Of a stretch of 64,000 bases of DNA, positions 54,696 through 64,000 are shown one piece after another. The stretch spans positions 9,280,592-9,344,591 of the forward strand of contig CP034991.1 of the NCBI GenBank assembly GCA_004026145.2, written 5' to 3'. The translations under genes and the position numbers were made by a program. How positions within the stretch are numbered: the first letter of the stretch is position 1; every line of letters begins with the position of its first letter. This stretch comes from Takifugu bimaculatus (lineage: Eukaryota; Chordata; Actinopteri; Tetraodontiformes; Tetraodontidae). The notes under the pieces were generated by a model. It did no database searches, was not told the DNA's origin, and was given only the letters and a program-made list of their open reading frames with translations.

Positions 54696-55461
54696 TACAT
54701 TTTGTTTCTAATTACTGTTCCGTGCATTTCTAGTGTGGTAAAATTCTAACGTTGATCACATTTTAGTATTTCTTGTAGTTCAGAGTTGAATTGCAGTTAT
54801 CTTTATTGTCTGTTGGTCTGTGTTGCACATTAAACATTTCTCAAACAGATAGCAGTGCTAATGGGTCACTGTATACATGGCTACATTGGGTAAATCTGCT
54901 CTTTGATTAGCTATTCTATGTTGTCCATGACAACAGTGTGATAAGTCTCTCCAAAGTGAATCTGACAAAGCCAGACTGAGAACCTTCACCCAGCTGATCA
55001 GCTTTAATCCACTCCAGACGTTTCTCTGGTTCTTTGACACATTCTTCACCTTTATAAAATCAACCAGGCTGCATGTCTGTGAGGTCAGTTTAAGGGTGTT
55101 TACTTGTGCTGGTTATGGTTAACAAATGAAGACAATGTTCTTTATTTGTTATCTTAAGAACAGCTTTTATTGTTTTATATTCATCTTCCAAAACATTTTC
55201 TGAAGAATTTTAAAAAGAATTAGATCTGCAGGCAGGAATTGATGTTAAGGTTTGTGTGTGAAAGTGAATAAGGTCCTCCTTGACAATGACTAATGTTCAT
55301 GAGGTTTTCAGTTCAACAAGATATTTGTGTTGTCTATGAAGAGCTCTACATGTTCTATGAGTTATATTCAATCAAAGTTCAAAGGTGAAAGTAATTTCAA
55401 AGGTATTTGTGAATGATCTCAGTGGTGGTTATGACCCCATCAGTCACCAGGCAATTCAGAA

Positions 55462-55822
55462 ATGATGCTGAATGACAGATGGACCATCATGAACAACAGC
55501 AGTTCAGAGTTGGATGGCAAAAGACCAAACAAACGCAAGGTATGTGCCATGGTAGCATTAGCATGTTGGCTAACACCACAAAAAATACTCCTGCCTGATC
55601 ACTTTATTAACATTTACTTACACTGTTTTACCATTGTTTAACAACTGCTTTTCATCCTTTTCCCATTGTTCCACCGTTATCTCACAAATCCAACTCAGGT
55701 GTATCTAAGTTCTATTCAGGGTCACAGTACTCAACAACCTTTACCACCATTTTTATTTACACACCAGCAAATGTAAGGGATAACTGCAATATTTACATTA
55801 TTGGATAGCTAGACGGACGGTC

Positions 55823-55909
<87 letters not shown>

Positions 55910-57314
55910 TAGATAGATAGATGGCAGACCAAATGACCGACCCAAAGCTTCTGCAATATGGTACTAAATTTGGATGTGGTATGGGAGTTAATGGGACAGG
56001 AGAGTGGTACCTCAGTCTGTAGGGGAATGAGCTGAGAAGCAGAGGGCTCTTGGTTAGAGTCCCAGGGGAGACAAAACTTGACAGGTGTGCTGGTAGCAGG
56101 AGGCAGGGCAGGGACATCCTCAGAGCACTGAAAAGAGACCTTTGACCAAACCCTAAAGGCTTACAAGACCTGGTGACTTACTCAGTGGTGTACCCTACCT
56201 TCACCCATATGTAGATGGGATAGGTTCCAGCACTCTCCCCATGACCCTTAAAGGAATAAATTAGTAGAGAAAAAGAAAAATCGAGTTAATGGTTGAAAAC
56301 AATGGACTTGTGGGCCCAGCAGCTCATTTTGGAGAAATCTGATTAATGTAAAGTTCTACAACAGTTGTAGATAGTAGAGGCCCGATCCTACAGAATGATG
56401 TATTTTTTCCGAGCTGAAAAGGAGCACTATATTTAAAGAATTATATGCCAAAATTCATGTTAAGAAAAGGCAATTTTTCTGGGATTGTAGGATTGTTGTC
56501 TGTGCACCTCTTCATGAAAAGGTGCAGAGGATAATCCTACAATTGGGGAAAGAGTCAGTGTTGTTGCAGTAGATAGTCATGGCGATAGAGTCCCATCAGC
56601 TATTCAGAAGTCTGAGGGCAGAGAGAAGGAAAGAGTTCTTAAGTGTGGAAGTCCTGCATTTCACAATTTAAAAGTTTTCAGTGTACAGAAGTGTAACCAA
56701 TCCCTGCTGGGAGTGGGTGGGTGGGGTCTTCTGCATTGCTTGATGCGCTTAGTGGCAAGTGGAATCCACCACAACCATTTCACAATTCCATTACCACTGT
56801 TTTACCACTGCCTTAATGTTTTTTTTAACCACTGACCCACAGTTGTCTTATCACTGTCCTACATTACTTTACCCCTAGCTTACCACTTGTTTATCACTAC
56901 CCTACCCTGATTTACTACATTAGCATTTCCCTGTATCACTACCTTCCCAAAATGATCCAAACATAAATCTATATAAAATTAACAATGACATATCAAGTGT
57001 AAAAAACAAGGCAGGGAGACACTGATGATCACAGTGATCTGAATTGTGTTAATCTGGAGTTAAACTGTCAGCTCAAGGTTTCTCTAATCTGAAGCAGCTG
57101 TCGACTTTGCTAGGATAAGAGTGCGTTACAGCCTAAATACTACAGAGACACATGGTTCACACTGCTGATTCCCAGTAACCCCCCATTACAAACACACATG
57201 CTGGCCCACAGAAAGGATGGAAATTTTTTTCTGTTATGTTTTGGATGCAGTTTTACAGATTTGACATAAAGCACGACCAATGATAGAGTGTTTTGGGAAC
57301 AGGTATGGTGAAAA

Positions 57315-57348
<34 letters not shown>

Positions 57349-60300
57349 ATTCAGAAATGTTGCAGTCTCCTGTTATGGTCCATTGTTACATTGGTCATCA
57401 TAGTTGCCATCATCATAACAACAGCTGCCATCCTGTACCTGAACCAGTACCCTCTGCCCTTTGTCTACAGGTAAATTCAGTCTGACTTGTTGTCTGACCT
57501 GTTTGCTATTATACCTCTATTATCATGTTTGCATTAATGTTGTCATAGAAATGGAGAGGGGGTTTCATCATTCTCGCCTGTAATCACAACCAATCCCAGA
57601 GAATCTGGAGCCCTGGTGACAGTGTCTTGCATCACAGATGGAGAACCAATCAGCATATTTCTGGACCCAAACTGTCCAGACTACAATGAACAGTTTGTAC
57701 GCTGGGAGGCACTGCAGAGCTCCCTGCTACAAGTGCTATCTGGTCACAGTACAGGTGACTGGCAAGAGACTGGAATAGTCCACAAACTATCAGAAGAACT
57801 AAAAATTATATTGGGCCACACCCACAACCTCAGGGTGGAAAGTGAATCCTTGAAGAGAGGGCAAGGTGTTCTTGAACAAAGACTGGATGGACTCTGGAGC
57901 GAGCAGAACCGAATTATCCAGGTGAGGCCAGAACTTAACTTTTGATTTGGTAGGTTCATAAAATGATTTTAACATTTCAATCTTAATATTTTAACCTTTG
58001 AGAGATTATTGTTTTGGTCTCATATTTAATCTCATAGTTACTGACAAATTTACAGAGTATGTGTATTATTATTATTATTATTTTTATTATTAGAGCATAT
58101 AAAGAAATCTATTGTTATGGTCAGCATTAAGATAAATATTTTTATTTGCACTGATATGGGAGGTCACAGATAACATGACATCTGAGTTCCTTCACCCAAG
58201 TCTAGATAGACTTAATGTCTGTTTATCTGTGAATGATCAAAACACCAAAACGGACAGGTGAAGGGCAAACACCTGGCAAATATTTTATTTGTGGATTTTA
58301 AGGCCTACACGAAAGCAATAACTGACTCATACCAGTAGCTTTATTTAGGAAGTTACTAAACTACTTGATAGTAACATTTAGCCTGGGTAATCTTTCAAAT
58401 ATTGTCCAACACAAAATTAAATCTGAGAGACAAAAGGAACATGCGTGTCCTAGTCAGAGCTCTCGAACTGGGACCGAATCTTGACCAGTATTTTCTTTAG
58501 GCGATACGTCTCCCGGTCGTTGAAAGCAGGCGCGCCGTATCTCTCCATCTTCATGTACATCCTGACATGATCGTGGAAGAGCTGGAGGTCTGGAAAGTGG
58601 TCCTCCACTTGCACAGACCTCTGCCCCTTCGTGACCCTGAGGAACCACTTGATCTTGTCCAAGTGGTAACCAGGCCGTACCTCCACCTTTACATCGTCAA
58701 TATGAGCCGAAGCCTCCCGTATGTGTGTGCCCACCAAAGAGCTTTGTGTGCTTTGCGTGTCCATTGGGGAGCCGTGCATGTCCTGTAATCTGTGTGTGTC
58801 CTGTGGGCTGTGTGTGTCCTGTTGGCTGTGTGTGTCCTGTGGACTGTGTGTGTCTTGTAGGCTGTCTGTGAGCTGTGTGTGTCCTGTGGGCTGTGTGTGT
58901 CTTGTAGGCTGTGTGTATCGTCTACGCTGTGCGTGTCCTGTGATCTATGTACATTCCGTGAGGTGCGTGTGTCCTGTGAGCTGTGTGTGTCTTGTGATCT
59001 ATGTGTGTCCTGTGAAGTGCGTGTGTCCTGTGGGATACGTGCGTGCGGTGAGCTGTGTGTGTGAGGTTCTGTTGTGGACAGTTTCTTAACTTTGTCGATA
59101 TTGACGTTTGTGTCCTCAGTGTGCCCTCTTCGTGGGCACACTGAGGCTGCTCTCCTCCACTCTGACACCCTCCATGTCCTGGACGGTCTCAGCCGTTCTT
59201 GGACCTGTCCGCTCCACCATCTCTCCGGCGGGACGTTTGTTCTGCAGGTCCCGGTGGTCCCCCGGGTGGTCCCCCTGCGGACCTGCTGGCTCCTCCACCT
59301 CCGCGGTTGGGCCCGTGTTGCCCCGCGTGGTTTGTGCGACCTCTCTGTCCTCGTCGTGCGCGCGCGCCGCTGCGCTGACGGGCGGGTCGGCTGGTCGGCG
59401 GGTCTCCACGCCATTCGGGCACGACCGGACCAGATGGCCCTCCTCCCCACAACCAAAACATTTTTGGGAGTCGGTGGTGACAAACACTGTATAATCAAAA
59501 TCATCCACCCTGAAACGAAGGGCCAGTTTGAGCTCTTCCTCATTATTATTCAGGATCATCGACACCTGCCGTCGAAATGACACCACATGGCTCAGCAGCG
59601 GGGATTTGGTCCCGAGAGGAATTAGCCTCATCGGGGACACAATGCGCCCGTGTCTACTGAGCTCCCTCAACAACATATCGTTCTTAAAGAACGGAGGGAC
59701 GTTGGACACCATCACCTTTTTAGCCGGGTTTGATAGAGGAAACACCGGTGTATGTTCACCCTTAATGGCCACCCCAGCTGCCACCAGCTGATCAGCCTTA
59801 TCAGTGTTACCCACAAACACCACCACCATTTTATTCATCCGAGATGCCGACTTAACGCTTCCGTGTCCCACGATGTCCCCCACAGCCAGCGCGCACTCCT
59901 CCACGGACACACCGTCCGGTGGGGAGAGTTTAACGCCGTGCCCGCGGGTAAGTTTCTCCAGCTCGGAGGCTCCCGGCACCGCTGCCATGATTGGCGCGGC
60001 GACCGTGGCCACCAAACAATTCCACCCAAAGCAGTGAATAGACGGTCGAAAGATCAACACAGTGCTCCCCAAAGTGATTAAACAACACCCAGTGTGAAAA
60101 TAAAGATTCAAATATATCAAAAGCTTGGAAAAAACGCTGAAACCTGTCTCTCACTCCCGGAGCCGACGCGCTCACCACCCTCACGCTCAGAGAGAGAGAG
60201 AGAGAGAGAGAGAGAAGAAATAAAAACACACTATTAATACAGCGGGGCCGGAGGTCATCATGCAGTTCCAAAAGCGGTGATACAGAGGCCTGTCAGGTGA

Positions 60301-62399
60301 TCATGTTTCCGGACCCCGGCAGCCTTGGCCTATAGCAGCATAGCTAAGATGTTAACCTAATGATTAGACAACCCCCTAAGTATGATAACTTGTCTGTCTA
60401 TAATAGTAACTGGAACTACAGAATTAGTAACAATAAGCTTTTTCAAAGAGGTAGGTTTTAAGCCTAATCTTAAAAGTAGCGATGGAGTCAGCCTCCCGTA
60501 CCTGGACAGGGAGCTGGTTCCATAGCAGGGGGGCCTGGTAGCTAAATGCTCGGCCCCCCATTCTACTCCTAGAAACTCTGGGAACCACAAGTACCGGTAG
60601 ACCAGCATTCTGAGAGCGGAGCAGTCTATTGGGCTGGTAAGGTATCACTAGCTCCTCCAGGTAGGATGGAGCCTTGTAGGTCAAAAGAAGGGTTTTAAAA
60701 ATTATTCTAAATTTAACGGGCATCCAATGAAGAGACAAAAGGTATCTTTTAAATTAAATGAGATAGAAATTTATGAAAAAAAAAAAACTTGGCCCAGAAT
60801 TTTTAGGCCTTCTCTGAATGTGTCAAAGGCCCCGAAGGTGCCCCCCAGCTGTAATCTATGGCCTGCTGTCCAATGACACACTGGCAACCTGTAGTTGTTC
60901 TTTCAGGTTACACTTTATTGTTCTGACAATACGTGCATATGTAGAATGGACAGGCTCTGATACTGTTAAAATATTCATATTTGTTTCCAATAGTCCCAGT
61001 TTTTGTTAGGGTTCCCACTGCACTTGTCATTTTTACATGGGAATGAAATATGATGAATAAAGTAACATGTGCCCATTGGTGTCTCTGACGTGCAGATGTT
61101 GTCTGAGAGTCACTCGGGTGTGCTGAAGCTGGCAGCAGGGTTCTCTGATTCTCTACTCAGCCTAAAGAGGGAGACAGAGAACCTAAATAAAGTCAACATC
61201 GAGCTGCTGGGCAACAGCAAACACAGAGGTACTGTACTGTCAGCACTGTCTTAGAGTTAGGGATAGGATAGGGATAACTGCTACACTACAGTAATCCTCG
61301 ATACTGCGCCACATGATCCACTCTAATACATTTTCAACAGCTGATACAAGTTTAGGGTGTCTACTGTTGTAAATGCCTAATTTTCTGACTGTCTTCAGCT
61401 GTCAGACCACGAGACTGCAGTGATGTCCAAGACGATGGTAATAATCAAAATGGAGTTTATTCTGTGTTTCCAACTCACGACCCTGATGGTTTCATGGTTT
61501 ACTGTGACATGACAACAGATGGAGGAGGCTGGACCGTATGTGCACTCAGTCTCTTCGCTGAAGTCTGTGCTTTGCTAACCTTGGTAATCATGGAATCTTA
61601 ATGCATCTGCAGGTTATCCAGAGGAGGGAAGATGGGTCTGTTGGCTTTTTTCGAGGCTGGGAAGCATACAAAGAAGGATTTGGGAAAACTACGGGAGAGC
61701 ACTGGCTAGGTCTCTCTCTCTACCTCTCTCTCTCACACGCACGCACGCACGCGCACGCATGCACGCACACACACAAACACACACAGTGACCCTACTAATG
61801 GTTCTTAATGAGGATGGAATGATGAATATTACACATTTAAATATAAATGTCTCGCTGCCGGTCTGTCTCCCCGTGTCAGGTCTCCAGAGGATATACTTTC
61901 TCACCAGATCTGGTGGATATGAGTTACGTATTGACATGGCAGATTTCGATAATGCTACAGCCTTTGCTCACTACTCCGAGTTTTCTGTTGGTCGAGACTC
62001 GGTGAACCCCGAAGAGGACGGATACCCACTAAATGTAGAAGGCTACTCTGGGACAGCAGGTACAAGTACATGTACTGCTTCATCACTGCAGATATTAGCA
62101 CTGCACCGTTCAATGTGATGTTTGCTTGTTTTTTAGGTGACTCCCTACTGAAGCACTCTGGAATGAGGTTCACAACAAAAGACAGAGACCAGGATCAATC
62201 AGAGAACAACTGTGCATCATATTATCAGGGGGCATGGTGGTATCGTAACTGCCACACATCAAACCTCAATGGGCAGTACTTGAGTGGAGGCCATGCCTCC
62301 TATGCCGATGGTGTTGAGTGGTCCAGTTGGACAGGCTGGCAGTACTCACTCAGGTTCACAGAGATGAAGATACGACCTCATCTTAAACCAGTCTCCTGA
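55462..62399 (+). CDS. fibcd1: Fibrinogen C domain containing 1 (eight coding exons)
   Basis: Type II membrane receptor that forms tetramers and binds acetylated sugars such as chitin. Exons: 55462-55539, 57355-57470, 57549-57921, 61096-61228, 61399-61535, 61613-61709, 61880-62059, 62137-62399 (TGA). All phases agree; 457-458 residues against 461 in human. The start is ATGATG at 55462/55465; the second gives MLNDRW, like human MVNDRW. Exon 2 is the membrane anchor (LLLWSIVTLVIIVAIIITTA). Exons 3-4 encode a helical, probably coiled-coil stalk. The fibrinogen-like domain starts near residue 235 (RPRDCSDV) and has YCDMTTDGGGWT, GEHWLGL, DSLLKHSGMRFTTKDRDQDQ (Ca site), ENNCASYYQGAWWYRNCHTS and GVEWSSWTGWQYS, the acetyl-binding pocket residues being kept. 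Intron 3 contains an antisense Tx1 ORF1 and an L2 fragment. Confidence 0.96.
55829..55920. repeat. (CAGA)n/(GATA)n microsatellite
   Basis: Tetranucleotide array in FIBCD1 intron 1; the long frame across it is an artefact. Confidence 0.95.
55985..56280 (+). mobile_element. tRNA-derived SINE, near complete
   Basis: tRNA-like head with A box (GTGGTACCTCAGTCTG) and B box (GGTTAGAGTCCC) followed by the body CATCCTCAGAGCACTG, TTCACCCATATGTAGATGGG and TAGGTTCCAGCACTC, ending in an A-rich tail. Body shared with 26865-27060 and 38545-38640. Confidence 0.75.
57317..57347. repeat. (GT)n microsatellite next to the FIBCD1 exon 2 acceptor
   Basis: GT run ending 7 bp before exon 2 (57355). Confidence 0.95.
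58440..60250 (-). mobile_element. L1/Tx1-like LINE 5' part with ORF1, antisense in FIBCD1 intron 3
   Basis: ORF1 starts at MAAVPGASELEKL (59987) and reads MVVVFVGNTDKADQLVAAGV, KKVMVSNVPPFFKNDMLLRE, a CCHC knuckle (CFGCGEEGHLVRSC), an Arg/Gly/Glu-rich linker, a Thr-His-Ser-Gln repeat region and a conserved tail (VEVRPGYHLDKIKWFLRVTK, then FPDLQLFHDHVRMYMK). This is the ORF1 order of fish Tx1-type LINEs. Two frame changes bracket the repeat region (about 59130 and 58780). ORF2 does not follow; the element keeps its 5' end and lacks its 3' part, which is unusual for LINEs. The 5' leader has a (GA)n tract at 60187-60215. Confidence 0.85.
58780..59075 (-). repeat. Coding minisatellite in Tx1 ORF1
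   Basis: 12-/24-bp units (CACAGGACACACACAG-like on the minus strand) encoding repeats of Ser-Gln-Asp-Thr-His and, in another frame, His-Arg-Thr-His. Indels here change the frame. Confidence 0.85.
60255..60760 (-). mobile_element. L2-clade LINE 3' end fragment
   Basis: The minus-strand frame 60738-60424 reads SLHWMPVKFRIIFKTLLLTY, PYQPNRLLRSQNAGLPVLVV, GRAFSYQAPLLWNQLPVQVR and TFKIRLKTYLFEKAY, the C-terminus of L2 ORF2. Sequence to 60255 is 3' UTR. Confidence 0.88.
61725..61785. repeat. CT/(CA)n-rich microsatellite in FIBCD1 intron 6
   Basis: TCTC and CACACGCACG-type repeats directly after the exon 6 donor. Confidence 0.9.
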
Positions 62400-63060
62400 G
62401 TTTGTACCTGCAACCTGACCTTTGACCTTTACACTTGTCCAGACCCTGACTATGCAAACCTATCTTACTGAAGTGTTTCCAACAATTATTTATGAATTAT
62501 TTATTCTAAAAGAAAATTTGTGTTTTACATGTCATGCTTGTCTGCTTTGATTTTGACATTTTTTTAAATCTTGGAAATAAGATTTTTTTCTGACACAGAA
62601 TTTGGAATATCAGGGTTAACTCAGGGCAGGGTGCATTCTAGAAGCTTTCCTTCTGAAAGGGTCAAACTGTGTAATGAATGTAATCTGTCACTGTTTGATG
62701 TTTAATTTTATGTCCTGACACAATGTTACAGATGAGTATGTAGAACTCTTAAGAGATTTTCTCATATCGAAAGTCATTGTCAGTTCTTTCTATTTAACCG
62801 GTACTAAAGCTCAGTATGATAGAACATTTTTGAACACTACACCTCGATGTGACAAATGTGAATACAAATAATAAAATAGAAACAAAAAGAGGGCTGAATC
62901 TTCCCAGTCCAGTCATCAATTTGTACATCTAGTGCAACACATACTGGTTACTTCTGCAACTTGTAGCGAAAATGTACTGTTCAATAGAACCTAGATTAAA
63001 AGCATGTTACAATTGACTAAAATGGGACCTGAGAATGCAGACAGGAGTTGTGATCTCATG
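62400..63060 (+). other. FIBCD1 3' UTR
   Basis: No coding feature. AATAAA near 62867 is the likely polyadenylation signal, about 470 bp after the stop codon. Confidence 0.5.
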
Positions 63061-63099
63061 GTGAAAATATTTATTTACAACTATGTGGTGGACAGATAT

Positions 63100-63400
63100 T
63101 GAGAAACAGTCAACAATGGAAAGGTGGTATGCCTGGTGGATGGAGGGACAAAATCCATGGTTTATCCAGGGGCGTCATGGAATGGGAAGAGAATTGAGGA
63201 GGCCGGCGGACAGTCTGGTGGATGACTTCCCTCGGGCACACATGAGGCAAGCAGCAATGAAGGATTTTGTTTCTTCGGACATAGAGAACGACCAGAACTG
63301 CTGCTGGAGGAAACAAAGGGAAACAAAGTGCAGCCTCATTGGCATGTAAGCTGGGATGAATGGCCCCACTGCAGCTGCAGCACAAATGTCCAGTGGCAAA
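63100..63400 (-). mobile_element. Gypsy integrase zinc-domain fragment
   Basis: The minus-strand frame reads SEETKSFIAACLMCARGKSS and AGLLNSLPIP, matching the integrase of the gypsy element (TKEYIAACPVCARGKASHQP). Only this region remains. Confidence 0.75.
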
Positions 63401-63840
63401 TCGTGCCTAATTCAAATGAAGGATCAGTGCTCTTCGGTGAAGGGAGATGTAGAGACCTCGGAAGGAGAGAAAACAGAAGTTAGTCACATGAAGGTACAAG
63501 TGTACAAGTCAATTAATGCTGAAGTTACCACTATGTTGAAAATGATTGCTGATCAGCAGGTGTTGGCTGCTTCAAGGGGCCCCCAATTACACTGATTAAC
63601 CAGAGGTCTGAAAGCAGCCAGAACGAGCCAAGAAACAGGTCAACCACCACCCCTAGGGGAAACACAGAGCAACAACAACTTGACACAGCAAAAACAGGAT
63701 CATGCCAAAGCAGCTGGATTTTTGTAGATATATCGCTGATTACAAATGCATTACAGCACATTCACCTCAAAGAACGGGTTGTTCAGAATCAGCTACTTAT
63801 CTCAAGTCAACTGACACCATTAATCTTAACTATTTATGTA
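63400..63840. other. No gene recognised
   Basis: Short frames on both strands have no conserved motifs; probably more retroelement debris. Confidence 0.3.
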
Positions 63841-63844
63841 GCAT

Positions 63845-64000
63845 CAATGCATAGCTCATTGGTGAGCACTTTCAAAAAAAGCTTATAGTTGGAACAGAGC
63901 AACGCCACAGGCCTCCAGTTCTTTCTGTTCAGGATGTCAAGCACCACAACTGCAGCTGATCAGGACGATTGGTAGCCCTTTTGAGCAGCTGACAGCGTCA
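63845..64000 (-). mobile_element. L1/Tx1-like RT fragment at the window edge
   Basis: The minus strand reads VVVLDILNRKNWRPVALLCS followed by NYKLFLKVLTNEL, the RT block with the family form LKNWRPVSLLNxDYKILxKxLxxRL. The element may continue past the window. Confidence 0.65.

Noticed and set aside
55829..55920. Regular short repeats that could suggest a CRISPR array
   Set aside because: Uninterrupted (CAGA)n/(GATA)n microsatellite without spacers, in eukaryotic DNA.
58721..59089. Plus-strand frame rich in Cys-Val-Ser repeats
   Set aside because: It is the antisense reading of the Tx1 ORF1 minisatellite; low complexity, no independent evidence.
59074..60081. Several long plus-strand frames
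   Set aside because: GC-rich antisense shadows of the Tx1 ORF1.
1..64000. tRNA or rRNA genes, operons, phage or plasmid modules
   Set aside because: Only tRNA-like SINE heads were seen; no complete tRNA cloverleaf and no prokaryotic gene organisation.

Overview
This is vertebrate nuclear DNA, almost certainly from a teleost fish. Genes are split by short GT-AG introns, coding density is low, and roughly half of what can be recognised is transposon debris of kinds typical of fish: L2 and Rex-like LINEs, L1/Tx1-like LINEs, Ty3/gypsy chromoviruses with many solo LTRs, pogo-like, piggyBac and Tc1 DNA elements, tRNA-derived SINEs, and CA/GT, CAGA and GATT microsatellites. The host genes are homologues of genes on human chromosome 9q (NTNG2, ENDOG, TTF1, RGS3, FIBCD1), so the window looks like a segment related to 9q32-q34.

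Layout. 0.1-0.2 kb: terminal exon of a probable netrin-G gene (+). 1.5-3.2 kb: ENDOG, the mitochondrial endonuclease G (+), six exons, with an apparent one-base frame break in the leader. 3.6-10.3 kb: TTF1, the RNA polymerase I termination factor (-), nine exons whose phases all agree, tail-to-tail with ENDOG. 12.9-13.5 kb: an intronless essential myosin light chain gene (-) with its own TATA box. 14-20.3 kb: nested transposons (Tc1, L2, a pogo deletion derivative, and a Rex-like LINE invaded by two solo LTRs). 21.9-43.7 kb: dispersed exons of an RGS3-like gene (-): a three-exon PDZ domain, one conserved mid-protein exon and a terminal RGS exon. The RGS core exons were not found, and a gypsy element with two LTRs occupies most of the place where they should be. 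29.6-35.2 kb: inverted L2 copies around a piggyBac remnant with tandem repeats. 35.4-43 kb: a gypsy fragment, a palindromic zinc-ribbon/HTH DNA element and an APE-type LINE. 44.9-53.6 kb: an L2 with two nested solo LTRs, a GC-rich 1 kb solo LTR, a minisatellite split by an LTR, and an L1-like RT. 55.5-62.4 kb: FIBCD1 (+), eight coding exons, with an antisense Tx1 ORF1 in intron 3. 63-64 kb: more transposon remnants.

The genes do not form one pathway. ENDOG is a mitochondrial nuclease, TTF1 acts on rDNA in the nucleolus, the myosin light chain is sarcomeric, RGS3 regulates G-protein and ephrin-B signalling, and FIBCD1 is a membrane receptor for acetylated glycans. I see no CRISPR array, operon or prokaryotic defence system. 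The most unusual objects are the palindromic zinc-ribbon element at 37.2-38.3 kb, the RGS exon whose splice acceptor abuts an LTR, and the mosaic gypsy element. Exon coordinates come from reading frames and splice consensus by eye.
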